A DNA stretch of 64,000 bases from CAWKPF01 sp963851415. Lineage in GTDB: Bacteria > Acidobacteriota > Thermoanaerobaculia > Multivoradales > Multivoraceae. The stretch lies in NCBI GenBank assembly GCA_963851415.1, contig CAWKPF010000003.1:1-64000 (forward strand), given 5' to 3'. Below are positions 1 through 7,365 of this stretch, piece after piece. The number at the start of each line of letters is the position of its first letter. Within the stretch, counting starts at the first letter, position 1. Position numbers and translations under genes: made by a program. A model generated the notes under the pieces. The model was not told where the DNA came from and made no database searches. It saw only the letters and a list, made by a program, of their open reading frames with translations.

Positions 1-16
1 AATTTGTAGAAGGCCT

Positions 17-200
17 CTAAGCACCCGCCGCTGGTTCTTTGGCCTCCGCAGCAAAGCGAAGGACCTTTCGATGCACTCGATTTTCCCGGGGTGAGAAGAA
101 GCCCTCGATCATCGAATTGTCCCAGCAGTTCTCCTTGTCGACTCATACCGGCCACAGCGCCGACCGATTCCAAACGCCGCCGCTGACTTGCACTGCAATA
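17..200 (-). pseudogene. IS3-family transposase (orfB) C-terminal remnant
   Basis: Reading the minus strand gives NCWDNSMIEGFF followed by VHRK, the pattern around the last catalytic residue of IS3-family DDE integrase-type transposases (usual form NCWDNAxxESFF...VHR). The frame stops at 19-17. The expected preceding MSRxG motif is present near 146 but in another frame, so there is an indel between them. Only the last fifth of the gene is visible; the rest is absent or beyond recognition. It is a dead remnant. The family call is firm for the core motif and weak outside it. Confidence 0.6.
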
Positions 201-212
201 TCTTGCTCAGGC

Positions 213-1581
213 TCAAGGGTCGTCGCGACGCGAGATAGAGTCACTCAGCGATCGTAGATGTTTGCCGAGTGCCTCGGCGGGCGTCCTCCAAGCGAGGGTT
301 TTGCGAGGCCTGGTGTTCAGTGCCAGTGCGACGGTGTCGAGGTCGTCCCGGGAGTGTCGGCTGAGGTCGGTGCCTTTAGGGAAGTACTGGCGTAGCAATC
401 CGTTGGTGTTCTCGTTGGTGCCTCGTTGCCACGGCGACTGCGGATCGCAGAAGTAGATTTCGAGATCGGTATCGATTCGAAGATCGGCGTGCTGAGCCAT
501 TTCGGAACCTTGATCCCAGGTCAGGGACTTTCGGAGCTGTTCGGGCAGGTTGGAGATCGATTCCGCGATGGCGTCACGGACGGCTTCGGCGCCGTGACCT
601 GCGAGTGGCGGGCCGTTCTTGACGTTTTGCTGTTTACCGGCGTAGCTTTTATCCTAGGCAGGTGCAACAGGAGCGTGAACCGAGTGGTTCGTTCGACCAG
701 AGTTCCAATCGCGGAGCTACCCGTGCCAAGGATCAGATCGCCCTCCGAGTGACCTGGCACGGCTCTGTCGTCAACCTCGGCGGGCCGCTCACTGATCATG
801 ATCTCGGGAGTAACGAACCCCTTGCCTTGACTTCGGGACCGCGCGCGAGGAACGCGTAGTGCTCGCCCTGTCCGTAGGCAGGCTACGAGTTCACGTTTGA
901 GGGCGCCGCGGCCCTGGACGTAGAGCGCCTGGTAGATCGCCTCGTGGGCAATCCGCATGCTCACATCATGTGGGAAATCTATCCGGAGGCGGTTCGAGAT
1001 CTGTTCTGGACTCCACGACTTTGCCCACCTCGGCGATCTTGACGACGCCCATGGCGGCGCCCAATCCACCGCACATCAGGTCCGGACACCGGTTTGCCGT
1101 TCGGCCTGGTAATCCGGCCAGCAAGGCGGTCCTGAACGTATTCTCGTAGCGGTTGGTTCACCGCGAGCTTCAAGACCTTTGGTCGTTTGGAACGCCGCTC
1201 TGCATGCCATTGTGCTGCTGTCGCCCGGTATTCCACCGCCCCGCTGCGAGTAGACGCGTTGCGCCTTAGCTCTCGAGAGATCGTAGATGGCGAGCGCTCT
1301 ACGCGATGGGCGATCTCGCGCACGCCAAAGTCCTGGGCGTGCAGAATCGTGATCTCCTCCCGCTCTGCGAAGGACAAGTACCTGGTCGATATCGGGGTGA
1401 GAGTGATTGGTGACATTCGACCAGCATGCCGGAACCAGCGCGTTCCCACAGCTGGCGCAACTCCAGCGGCACGAGCCGCATCCTCGCTCGTCAAACCACG
1501 TGCAATCTCCTCCCAGAACCGGCACCTGTTCTCGCGTCGTATCGCCGTCGGACGACCTGGAGACCGGATCTTTCCCCGCAT
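213..1581 (-). pseudogene. IS30-family transposase, two frameshifts
   Basis: IS30 transposases have an N-terminal helix-turn-helix and a C-terminal DDE catalytic domain. The HTH region is seen as LSFAEREEITILHAQ and SPSTISRELRRN, then WSPEQISNRLRIDFP, HEAIYQALY, the first catalytic segment GHSEGDLI, TLVERTTRFTLLLHLP, LTWDQGSEMAQH and NTRPRKTLAWRTPAEAL, all in family order. They lie in three reading frames. One frameshift is near 1020, between the GRRHGRRQ segment and RWAKSW. A second is near 640, after the LHLPRIK segment. The start at 1581 has a GGAAAGGA ribosome site. Reconstructed length, about 455 codons, is somewhat longer than usual because of an N-terminal extension. Either a decayed insertion sequence or sequencing indels. 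Confidence 0.85.
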
Positions 1582-1747
1582 CGCGTGATCCTTTCCAGTC
1601 GCTTCACCAGGACTCCTGCACCTCCTTGGTTTTGAGGTGTTGCGACGACCATTTGAATTCACGCAGTACACCTCGCTGGCGTTCGGCGAACGATGCACAC
1701 AGGAAGGGATCGTGCCCTCGATGGGATCGGTCGGCGATTGTTACGAC

Positions 1748-1999
1748 TGCGAAGATCCTGCTGCCAGAAGTGGAACGCTTCTGGGGTCGTTGTTTCGGGT
1801 GGCCTGACCCATGTTATGACCGACTTCGTGTCCTTGCGTTGACGTGTCGGCCACCCGAGCAACGGCATCGCGCCTCTCCGGCCGGGCGAGCAGTGACCTA
1901 ATAGGAGCCTGACCCACCAGGTCCCATCGCAGTCCTGTCCTTCTCGCCCGACCTTCGAGGCTGGCTGGACTATCGACCATTGAAGGGACCAACAATCCA
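1748..1999 (+). ncRNA. IS110 left-end non-coding region, candidate bridge RNA locus
   Basis: IS110-group elements encode a roughly 180-nt structured bridge RNA in the non-coding left end, upstream of the recombinase gene, that pairs with target and donor DNA. This element has 252 bp there with no plausible gene, and almost nothing on the right, matching the IS110 rather than the IS1111 layout. I did not fold the RNA or identify target- and donor-binding loops, so the assignment rests on family knowledge and position only. Confidence 0.35.
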
Positions 2000-3085
2000 A
2001 TGCCAAGCATTGCACTCGAGCGCTCGGATGTCATCGTCGGCGTCGACACCCACAAGGACGAGCACGTAGCCGTGGCCATCGATGGCCTCGGAGGAACCCT
2101 CGGCGAGGCAAGGCTCGTTGCGGCAAGCCCGGAGGGCTACGCCGAGCTTCTCGCCTGGGCGGCTTCGCTCGGGCCAATCTACGCCTTCGGCGTCGAAGGC
2201 TGCGGATCCTACGGCTCTGGTCTGGCGAGGTTTCTGCGCCGCCACGACCACAGAGTCGAGGAGGTTGCCAGGCCACCCCGCAAGGGCCAGCGACGCTTGT
2301 CTGGGAAGAGTGATCCCCTCGACGCCGAGCACGCCGCACGGACGGTCCTGTCGGGAGTCGGCACGGTCATTCCCAAGCTCGCGAACGGGCGGGTCGAAGC
2401 CATCCGAGTCATCAAGATCGCCAGAGATACTGCCGTGAAAGCTCACACTACGGCCATGATCACGCTCAAGGCCACCTTGGTCACGGCCCACGATGGGCTT
2501 CGCTGCGAGCTCGAGCCGCTCACCGATCACAGACTCGTTCTCGCCTGTGCAGCGCTCGACACCAACGGCGACGTTTCAAACCCTGGAACCGCAATGCGCC
2601 ATGCACTATCGCACCTGGCTCAGCGATGGCTTGATCTCCATGAAGAGATCAAGGTCCACAGCCGCCAGCTCAAGGCCCTGGTTAAGGCGACCGCTCCACA
2701 GATGCTCGAACGGTTTGGGGTTGGATTCGACACCGCCGCGGAACTCCTCATCGCCGCCGGCGACAACACCGACCGAATTCGCTCGGAGGCGGCGTTCGCC
2801 AAGATGTGCGGCGTCTGTCCCATCCCGGCCGGATCTGGCAAGTCCAGTGGCCGTCATCGCCTCAACCGCGGTGGCAACCGCCAAGCGAACGCGGCGCTCT
2901 ATCGGGTCGTGATCGTCCGTATGCGCTGGCATCCCCCGACGATCGCTTACCTCGAACGCCGCACCACCGACGGACTCTCGAAGAAGGACATCATTCGATG
3001 CCTCAAACGATTCGTCGCTCGAGAGATCTACCAGCTACTTCCGGAGAGCTCGAGCGGCACCACGTCGGCTGACATCGCCGCATGA
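2000..3085 (+). CDS. IS110-family transposase (DEDD recombinase)
   Basis: Intact 361-residue recombinase that would move its own element. The N-terminal RuvC-like DEDD domain shows VGVDTHK (first Asp), GVEGCGSYG (Glu) and KSDPLDAEHAA (the last two acidic residues). The C-terminal Transposase_20 domain shows FAKMCGVCPIPAGSGKSSG and RGGNRQANAAL, including the serine-rich stretch that holds the proposed catalytic serine. Length is within the family range of 320-420. The ATG at 2000 lies directly before the conserved N-terminus. It is the only undamaged transposase in the left 7 kb, suggesting a recent arrival. Confidence 0.92.
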   Translation: MPSIALERSDVIVGVDTHKDEHVAVAIDGLGGTLGEARLVAASPEGYAELLAWAASLGPIYAFGVEGCGSYGSGLARFLRRHDHRVEEVARPPRKGQRRLSGKSDPLDAEHAARTVLSGVGTVIPKLANGRVEAIRVIKIARDTAVKAHTTAMITLKATLVTAHDGLRCELEPLTDHRLVLACAALDTNGDVSNPGTAMRHALSHLAQRWLDLHEEIKVHSRQLKALVKATAPQMLERFGVGFDTAAELLIAAGDNTDRIRSEAAFAKMCGVCPIPAGSGKSSGRHRLNRGGNRQANAALYRVVIVRMRWHPPTIAYLERRTTDGLSKKDIIRCLKRFVAREIYQLLPESSSGTTSADIAA

Positions 3086-3318
3086 TCGGCCTTGACAATC
3101 TATAGGAGCATCAACGCCTGTGCGAGAGCCTTCTTCGCCTGCTTGAGTGCGAGGTGCTGGCATCGAAACCGGTTCCGGCATCCGTCGCACGCGAAGTACC
3201 GTCGTCTTCGAGTGGGTGCGAGGGGTGGTACAACCGGCGTCGCCGACACTCGGGCTCGATCGGCTACGTCTCGCCCGAGGAGTACGAGAGGCGAGTCCGA
3301 TTTGAGGAGGCAACGTGA

Positions 3319-3694
3319 GGCTTGAAGCACAGCGCACGCTCGCGGGCGATCCCTACGGGAACGTGAGGCTCTGGTCGCATACGCTCCCATCAGCGAAGAG
3401 CGGGAACAGGTACACTTCGGTGAGTGGCTGCGCCTTCTATGTATGACGGTTCTCCGGCGTACCTCTTATCCGATTGTATCGGTCAGTTTCGAGTGGCCTC
3501 TCCTCGTGAGTCGGGTGCAGTTCCCGAACCCCCTTCTATCCGTGCCGGTCGCGCCGGACACACCAGGCTGCTTTACGCTGAGAACTTTGGATCTCGCACC
3601 CTTCTAACGGTCGGTCTGGAGAATCCAGACCCGGCGGCGATATCGGGCGAGATCACCACTCGAAACTGATTCCATCTTCTCCGCGGCCCTCTCT
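3319..3694 (+). other. Intergenic stretch, nothing recognised
   Basis: I see no gene here. The short open frames have no family motif and no ribosome site. The stretch lies between the stop of the IS3 fragment and the stop of the deleted IS110-family gene, and is probably insertion-sequence flank. Confidence 0.4.
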
Positions 3695-4393
3695 CTAGAG
3701 ACCGCCGTACAGGTCGGCCTTCAACTCACATCCCTCCGGCAGGACCCCTTGCTCCACGAAACGCCACAAAGCGACCACGAGCTTGCGCGCCAGAGCCACG
3801 ATGCCGATCTTTCGTTGCCGAGGACCGCCTCGGCCGATCCGTCTCTCATACCAGCGCGCCAGGTCGCTCTGCGGCTGGAATCGGAGCCAGCCCCATGCGA
3901 GCTCCACCGCGATCGATCGAACACGACGGTTCCCAGCCTTGGTGATACCCCGCTCTCTCGTCTCCTCGCCACTCGAGTGAGGAGTCGGGCACAAGCCGCA
4001 GTAGCTCCCGAGCTCGCGTCGGATCAACAGGCTCAGCAGCTTCTCGACGTCAAGACGATCGGTCTTCGCGCGACGTTGGCGGCGCGATACCTCGATGCTC
4101 GAAGAGTCGACGAGGATGTTCTCAATACCCGCAGAGACAAGCCATCGATGAAGCCAGTAGACGTCCCGTCCCGCCTCGTACAGCGACACCACTCGGGCCG
4201 ATGCCGGAAGAGCAAAGCGTTTCTTCGCTTCACCAATCTCGCGCAGGAGACCCTCGCTGTCGCCGCCACGGAGGTTCCGAATCCTCGGCCTCTGGCCAAG
4301 GCCGACGGTCGACGCCACCTTCCACCACTTCAGACCCAGCTCCAGGGCCACGTACAGAATCGAGCTAGCATCGGTACTGCGGCTTGAGACCAT
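3695..4393 (-). pseudogene. IS110-family transposase with large in-frame internal deletion
   Basis: The 232-residue frame starts with YVALELGLKWWKVASTVG, then SLYEAGRDVYWLHRWL and VDSSSIEVSRRQRRAKTD, typical of one IS110 clade. At LLIRR it jumps straight to ELGSYCGLCPTPHSSGEE, then GITKAGNRRVRSIAVELAW, RWYERRIG and VALARKLVVALWRF. Full-length members carry about 150 residues between these points (linker plus the start of the Transposase_20 domain), so the middle has been deleted without breaking the frame. Probably inactive. It starts about 70 bp from an attC site and shows no similarity in detail to the intact IS110 gene at 2000. Confidence 0.8.
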
Positions 4394-4463
4394 TGCGCTT
4401 CTCCTTCTTGTGGTGATTAGAAGAAGCCAGTGTGTCTCAGCCGCGTCTTGCTGGCTGCATAGG

Positions 4464-4526
4464 CTCTAACGCACCAAGGATGAGCGGCAGCTACTTGTGG
4501 CTGTCCGCTCGATCCTGTTGTTAGGC
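4464..4526 (-). other. Integron attC site downstream of higBA
   Basis: A 63-bp imperfect palindrome bounded by CTCTAAC and GTTAGGC, matching the attC inverse-core and core boxes (RYYYAAC, GTTRRRY) except for one base in the left box. The arms GGATGAGCGG and CCGCTCGATCC pair around a short loop. Extra unpaired bases lie in the right-hand arm on the plus strand, which sets the attC orientation to minus and places it at the 3' end of the higB-higA cassette, 12 bp after the higA stop. It is closely similar to the attC at 5198-5260. Confidence 0.8.
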
Positions 4527-4537
4527 CGAGGTCTCAT

Positions 4538-4852
4538 CTACGCTACTGCCGGCTTTCGCAATGTCTGGATCTTCTTCAGTGCATCAGCCTCGGCGCGTTC
4601 GGCATGGTAGAGGTCCCAGCGGAGCTGCATGTTCATCCAGAAGCCTGCCGACATCCCGAAGAACTTCGCGACACGCAACGCTGTCGCCGGCGTGATCCCT
4701 CGCTTACCGTTGACGAGTTCGTTCACGCGCTGGTAAGGCACACGGATGCCGTCAGCAAGTTCCCTTTGTGTGATGCCCATGGGGGTGAGGAACTCCTCGA
4801 GAAGCATTTCGCCCGGGTGGGTGGGGGTGCGATGTGTCGGCACGCGGACCAT
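4538..4852 (-). CDS. higA: HigA-family antitoxin (HTH)
   Basis: A 104-residue XRE-type helix-turn-helix antitoxin that neutralises HigB and represses the operon. The N-terminus has the family signature HPGEMLLEEFL, then an HTH reading ITQRELADGIRVPYQRVNELVNGKRGIT, and the C-terminal block AKFFGMSAGFWMNMQLRWDL typical of VapI/HigA proteins. It follows higB by 11 bp on the same strand and ends just before an attC site. Toxin-first order is normal for higBA. The pair forms one integron-type cassette. Confidence 0.92.
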   Translation of the reverse strand: MVRVPTHRTPTHPGEMLLEEFLTPMGITQRELADGIRVPYQRVNELVNGKRGITPATALRVAKFFGMSAGFWMNMQLRWDLYHAERAEADALKKIQTLRKPAVA

Positions 4853-4863
4853 AAGGGGGTCTC

Positions 4864-5157
4864 CTAGTGATAGTCAACGATCTCCACCGAATCGGGAGAA
4901 GACTCTGACCAGGTGAAGCAGACTCGGTATTGGCTGTTGATCCGGATGCTGAACTGCCCTTTTCGGCTGCCGGAGAGTGCCTCGAGGCGATTCCCGGGTG
5001 GAACCCTCAAGTCGTCGAGCTCCTCAGCCGAATCGAGTTGCTCCAGCTTTCGAGCTGCTACAGACCAGAGGTCTCGAGGACAGGACTTCCGGGCCGACTT
5101 GGTGTTTCGGCCGTTGAAGATGTCTTCAGTCCCTGGATCGAGAAACGACCGAATCAC
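4864..5157 (-). CDS. higB: HigB-family toxin (RelE-like mRNA interferase)
   Basis: A 97-residue RelE-fold toxin expected to cut mRNA on the ribosome. Motifs: MIRSFLDPGTEDIFNG at the start, AARKLEQLDSAEELDDLRVPPGNRLEAL in the middle, and GQFSIRINSQYRVCF near the end, as in HigB (usual form GxxSIRINxQWRICF). Full length, no frameshift. The start at 5157 lies 9 bp from a perfect 7-bp inverted repeat that could bind HigA. Cotranscribed with higA. Confidence 0.92.
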   Translation of the reverse strand: MIRSFLDPGTEDIFNGRNTKSARKSCPRDLWSVAARKLEQLDSAEELDDLRVPPGNRLEALSGSRKGQFSIRINSQYRVCFTWSESSPDSVEIVDYH

Positions 5158-5165
5158 GGAGGCAT

Positions 5166-5188
5166 GATAGCACGGATGTCATGCTATC
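5166..5188. promoter_or_regulatory. Putative HigA operator
   Basis: A perfect inverted repeat, GATAGCA at 5166-5172 and TGCTATC at 5182-5188, sits immediately upstream of the higB start. HigA-type antitoxins bind palindromes over their own promoter, so this is the obvious autoregulatory site. The sequence is seen; binding is inferred. Confidence 0.45.
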
Positions 5189-5197
5189 GCCAGCATG

Positions 5198-5260
5198 GCC
5201 TAACGGACCAAGGATGAGCGGCAGCTACTTGTAGCTGCCCGCTCCATCCGATTGTTAGCC
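5198..5260 (-). other. Integron attC site downstream of the ParE/RelE toxin gene
   Basis: A 63-bp site bounded by GCCTAAC and GTTAGCC with arms GGATGAGCGGCAGCTAC and AGCTGCCCGCTCCATCC. The right arm carries the extra bases, as in the other attC, so the site reads on the minus strand. The TAA stop of the upstream toxin gene (5257-5255) overlaps the inverse-core box, a classic cassette feature. The next cassette (higBA) begins directly after it. Confidence 0.85.
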
Positions 5261-5572
5261 GGCGCCCTCATCGCCGCGAAGGCGCTTGGCAATGTACTTC
5301 GGCCCGCGCCGCTGATGGATGACCGCAACAACTTGGACTTGATCGGCAGCGACTCGGTAGAGAACTGAGTATGGGAACCGAAAGAGCGGCCGGCGCCTGA
5401 GTTGGTCCTGAACGATGGGGCATGAGAGCGGCACCTCAGACAGTTGTCGCAACGCGCGAGCAACCTCCAGAAGAAAGACGTCGCCAAGTCCCTGGCTCTG
5501 CTCGTCGTAGTAGTCGGCTGCATCAGCGAGCTCCCGACCAGCAAGGGGATCGACGCGTACCGAACCCCGCAT
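5255..5572 (-). CDS. ParE/RelE-superfamily toxin, cassette-borne
   Basis: Start chosen at 5572 (MRGSV), giving 105 residues; a longer frame to 5680 adds only Arg-rich sequence with no homology. The body reads RELADAADYYDEQSQGLGDVFLLEV, RRRPLFRFPYSVLYRVAADQVQVVAVIHQRRGPKYI, which is the ParE fold, with the RFPY and IHxRR motifs. ParE toxins poison DNA gyrase while RelE cuts mRNA; the sequence does not decide between them. No antitoxin gene is visible beside it, which is unusual, and its stop lies inside an attC site. Confidence 0.8.
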   Translation of the reverse strand: MRGSVRVDPLAGRELADAADYYDEQSQGLGDVFLLEVARALRQLSEVPLSCPIVQDQLRRRPLFRFPYSVLYRVAADQVQVVAVIHQRRGPKYIAKRLRGDEGAG

Positions 5573-6954
5573 GGCTTGCCGCTCTGTCGCTCCTTCTGCT
5601 GTTCGCCTGGAACGCGCGCGTTCTGTTCCGGGAGCCCTGTCTCGGCGTCGCCGACAATCTTGACTTCTGGCGAGTGGCACGGCCGGCTGGAATCGTCGTG
5701 GAACCGCAGCGAAAGCAGGGGTACTACGTCGTTTGTAGCTACGAAACGGGTGACGCCCACCTGTCTAGCGCCTTCTCTAGCGCCGCGCTTGTCGCTTGGC
5801 TTGCCAAGACTGTTGCCCCGTTCGGAGGTGGCACCGGACACTTTGATGTGCGCCAGCTTGGGTTCCTGTACCTGCTCACCCTCTTTGGGGCCTTCGCTCT
5901 TGCCTTGTGGCGACGGGTGGGAGCTGTGGCGACAGTGGCGATTGCGTGGGTTGTCTCGGATCCGGGATACCTTCTGTTCTTCAATAGTCTCTACGCTGAT
6001 CCGGCGCTCATCCTGGCGGTTGTCGTGGTTAGCCTCGTACTTCTGACTCCGGACACTCCTGTTCGGGCCCCGAACTGGAAGAAGAACTCGGGGGTTGGAC
6101 TTCTCGTAGTGGCAGCCGCAGTAGGCGGCCTTTCCAAAATGCAGTACGCGCTCCTTCCAACGATCACGGTGGCAGCTTGCCTGGTGCCGAACTGGAAGGC
6201 GTTCTTCCGTGAGAGCCGTAGGCCTTGGATTGGCTTGGCACTACTTCTCGTGCTCTTGATCGGCGCTCCTGCTCACTTCGCTTGGGGCAATGGTCCGGAC
6301 TTCCCGCATGCGAACAAGTTCAATGCAACGCTCGGCGGGATTGCTCGCGTGTCGTCCGACTCTTCGAAGGCGCTGACCACGCTGGGTGTGCCGCACGAGT
6401 TGATTGAGCTTTCGCCAATCGGTTTCTACAGCGCTGGCCTTTCGCCCTCGGACCCTCTCGTAAAGTCGGTGCAAGAGGTGTCTCGCTTCCGTCTTGCATG
6501 GCTCTACATGACTGATCCAGGGAGCATGGTTCGTGCGGCGAACCTCGTTGAACACGAACTCCGAAAGAACAGAAGTCACCCGCGAGGCGTGAGGACTCGG
6601 GCTGAAAGCGGGAAACGGCCGGCTAGCTTCAAGGGACCAGTAGACTTCTCTCAAGTGAGGGCATGGTTGCTGCGACCGCTTCCGCACGGAGCGATCTGGC
6701 TACTGCCGATCGTGGCCACTGTTCTCCTCGCCGTGCGCGCTGCGCGCCGCCAATGGGACACCACAGACGCCGCATGCCTGTTCCTACTTCTGTGGGGGCT
6801 GAGCCAGATTCCACTGGTGATTCTCGGGGATGGTTTCGTCAGCCTGCACCAGCACCTACTGGGCGCACGCCTGACTTTTGACCTTCTCGCCGTCCTGTTT
6901 GGTTGCCGTGTCGTCTACATCGCTCTGAGGGTCTGGAGAGTAGTGCCGAACTGA
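5422..6954 (+). CDS. Polytopic membrane protein, 5' end uncertain
   Basis: An integral membrane protein with about nine hydrophobic segments, for example LAALSLLLLFAW, YLLTLFGAFALALW, ALILAVVVVSLVLL and WIGLALLLVLLIGAPA. A soluble loop covers residues 270-400. It recalls glycosyltransferase-type or O-antigen-ligase-like membrane proteins, but I cannot name a family. Credible coding starts only near 5560; the 46 residues before that are antisense to the toxin gene and look like shadow. No ATG, GTG or TTG lies close to the first membrane segment, so the native start was probably lost when the cassettes arrived here. GC and codon use are lower than in neighbours. Confidence 0.6.
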   Translation: MRAAPQTVVATREQPPEERRRQVPGSARRSSRLHQRAPDQQGDRRVPNPAWLAALSLLLLFAWNARVLFREPCLGVADNLDFWRVARPAGIVVEPQRKQGYYVVCSYETGDAHLSSAFSSAALVAWLAKTVAPFGGGTGHFDVRQLGFLYLLTLFGAFALALWRRVGAVATVAIAWVVSDPGYLLFFNSLYADPALILAVVVVSLVLLTPDTPVRAPNWKKNSGVGLLVVAAAVGGLSKMQYALLPTITVAACLVPNWKAFFRESRRPWIGLALLLVLLIGAPAHFAWGNGPDFPHANKFNATLGGIARVSSDSSKALTTLGVPHELIELSPIGFYSAGLSPSDPLVKSVQEVSRFRLAWLYMTDPGSMVRAANLVEHELRKNRSHPRGVRTRAESGKRPASFKGPVDFSQVRAWLLRPLPHGAIWLLPIVATVLLAVRAARRQWDTTDAACLFLLLWGLSQIPLVILGDGFVSLHQHLLGARLTFDLLAVLFGCRVVYIALRVWRVVPN

Positions 6955-7365
6955 GTTCCGTGGCTCATCGTCGAGCCGCGCGAAGGCGCTTTCCGGTATT
7001 GCTGCGCTGGCGGTGCCCGCCGCTCTCCCTCGGAGGGGCCTGCATGAGTGAGTGGGGTGACGGAGAGCGTTGTGATTCACGGGCGAGGCCAAGGCCATTG
7101 CTACGGCGGCTAGGACGCCCTCGAGCAAATGCACGACGAGGCCCGCGCCGGAGGGAGCCTCGAGGGTGATTCCTTGGCTGTGCAGCGTTTCTCAAAGTCC
7201 CGATTCGGAGGAGTTCACGGCACTCTTGGCCGAGTCGGAAGAATGATGCCCTGAGCGGCCTCGGTAACGCGAGATCTCGATTCGAGGCATACCTCTGGGA
7301 TAAGCCGCCTGCACAAGCCAGCCAGGTGACGGCCTCGCTTGGCGTCTTCCCTCTTCGGAGGGGAG
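6955..7365 (+). other. Intergenic stretch including the undefined left end of IS91 copy A
   Basis: No convincing gene. The left (termination) end of the IS91-like element should lie here, but with only one full-length copy it cannot be delimited by comparison. A minus-strand frame at 6856-7134 has a hydrophobic start but no family similarity. Confidence 0.35.

Larger units (their letters stand above)
1748..3112 (+). mobile_element. IS110-family insertion sequence (complete)
   Basis: Element bounds are deduced from the interrupted IS3 gene: host coding sequence stops at about 1747 and resumes at about 3113, leaving roughly 1365 bp, a normal length for IS110. It holds one intact transposase gene, 252 bp of non-coding DNA on the left and 27 bp on the right. 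No terminal inverted repeats or target duplication are obvious, as expected for this family. Bounds are good to a few bases. Confidence 0.75.
1649..3318 (+). pseudogene. IS3-family orfB fragment split by an IS110 element
   Basis: Two pieces of one IS3-family transposase flank the IS110 insertion. The left piece (1649-1747) reads TQYTSLAFGERC and GIVPSMGSVGDCYD, ending exactly where family members continue with NA. The right piece (3113-3318) resumes with NACARAFFACL and, after a frameshift, ends with GWYNRRRRHS, SIGYVSPEEYERRVRF and a TGA stop. Joining the pieces restores the catalytic block DCYDNA...FF. The 5' half of the gene is missing; the IS30 gene starts about 70 bp to the left. Seen directly in translation; the insertion model is inference. 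Confidence 0.75.

Noticed and set aside
1901..3109. 8-bp direct repeat ATAGGAGC flanking the IS110 gene, as possible element ends
   Set aside because: The interrupted IS3 gene places the left junction about 150 bp further out, so the repeat is internal and probably chance.
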